A stretch of DNA of 5,409 bases from Methanobacteriota archaeon (GTDB lineage Archaea > Thermoplasmatota > Thermoplasmata > UBA10834), in assembly GCA_011391345.1 (NCBI GenBank), contig JAABQR010000169.1, forward strand, positions 1-5,409, written 5' to 3'. Shown here piece by piece: positions 5,335 through 5,409 of the stretch (position 1 is its first letter; every line of letters begins with the position of its first letter). A program made the translations under genes and the position numbers. Below the pieces are notes generated by a model. That model made no database searches. It was given only the letters and a program-made list of their open reading frames with translations, and was not told where the DNA came from.

Positions 5335-5409
5335 ATGCACTTGACGATTCTCAAGAAGAAACCTTTCTCCGGGACGACAGAATCCGAGTCCAGGGAGACG
5401 ATGGGAGCA
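5335..5409 (+). CDS. Unidentified protein, first 25 codons only (runs off the right edge)
   Basis: An open frame runs from ATG at 5335 to the window end. It begins MHLTILKKKPFSG and continues hydrophilic, rich in T, S, E and R. I do not recognise the family and give no function. A clear promoter lies about 30 bases upstream, which supports a real gene. The start is ambiguous. ATG at 5335 has GAGGG touching it, too close for a ribosome site, and would be nearly leaderless. TTG at 5341 (third codon) has GAGGG at a proper 6-base spacing, the same arrangement as the TTG start of the kinase-like gene. Confidence 0.6.
   Translation, partial: MHLTILKKKPFSGTTESESRETMGA

Noticed and set aside
4658..5344. 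Plus-strand open frame of 228 codons spanning the TPR/PUA junction
   Set aside because: It is an out-of-frame reading of two well-supported genes, composed mostly of R, G and D.

Overview
The window reads as a compact, GC-rich piece of an archaeal chromosome. The strongest evidence is the truncated gene at the left edge. It encodes sn-glycerol-1-phosphate dehydrogenase, the enzyme that sets the stereochemistry of archaeal membrane lipids. Supporting signs are an archaeal MCT-1-type PUA protein, TATA/BRE-like promoter boxes sharing an AGCTT core, and very short or possibly absent leaders. A Thermoplasmatota or Methanomassiliicoccales-like host is my inference from gene style and base composition. 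The sequence does not prove it.

The left half is on the minus strand. Reading in the direction of transcription from about 2640 to 1, it holds four genes. First is a DUF4130 (putative DNA metabolism or repair) protein at 1807-2598. Second is a soluble two-component pair: a histidine-kinase-like protein (971-1693) and a receiver-only response regulator (612-974), joined by a 4-bp ATGA overlap. Last is the 5' part of the glycerol-1-phosphate dehydrogenase gene (1-513, running off the edge). An AT-rich spacer of 98 bp with a perfect 6-6-6 inverted repeat separates the response regulator from that gene.

The right half is on the plus strand and diverges from the DUF4130 gene across a small AT-rich region at 2599-2661. 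It holds a long protein built almost wholly from tetratricopeptide repeats (about 19, at 2662-4770). A 4-bp ATGA overlap then leads into the MCT-1/Tma20-like PUA RNA-binding protein (4767-5297). After a 37-bp gap with a strong TATA box, the first 25 codons of an unidentified gene run off the right edge.

The most useful points are these. The kinase has a normal phospho-acceptor histidine box but has lost the recognisable G1 and G2 ATP-binding motifs, and its likely start is a TTG downstream of the promoter. The TPR scaffold and the translation-related PUA protein are probably translationally coupled. The TPR and DUF4130 genes share a compact divergent promoter. I see no mobile element, CRISPR array, rRNA or tRNA. 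Nothing here forces the conclusion that a new defence or mobile system is present.
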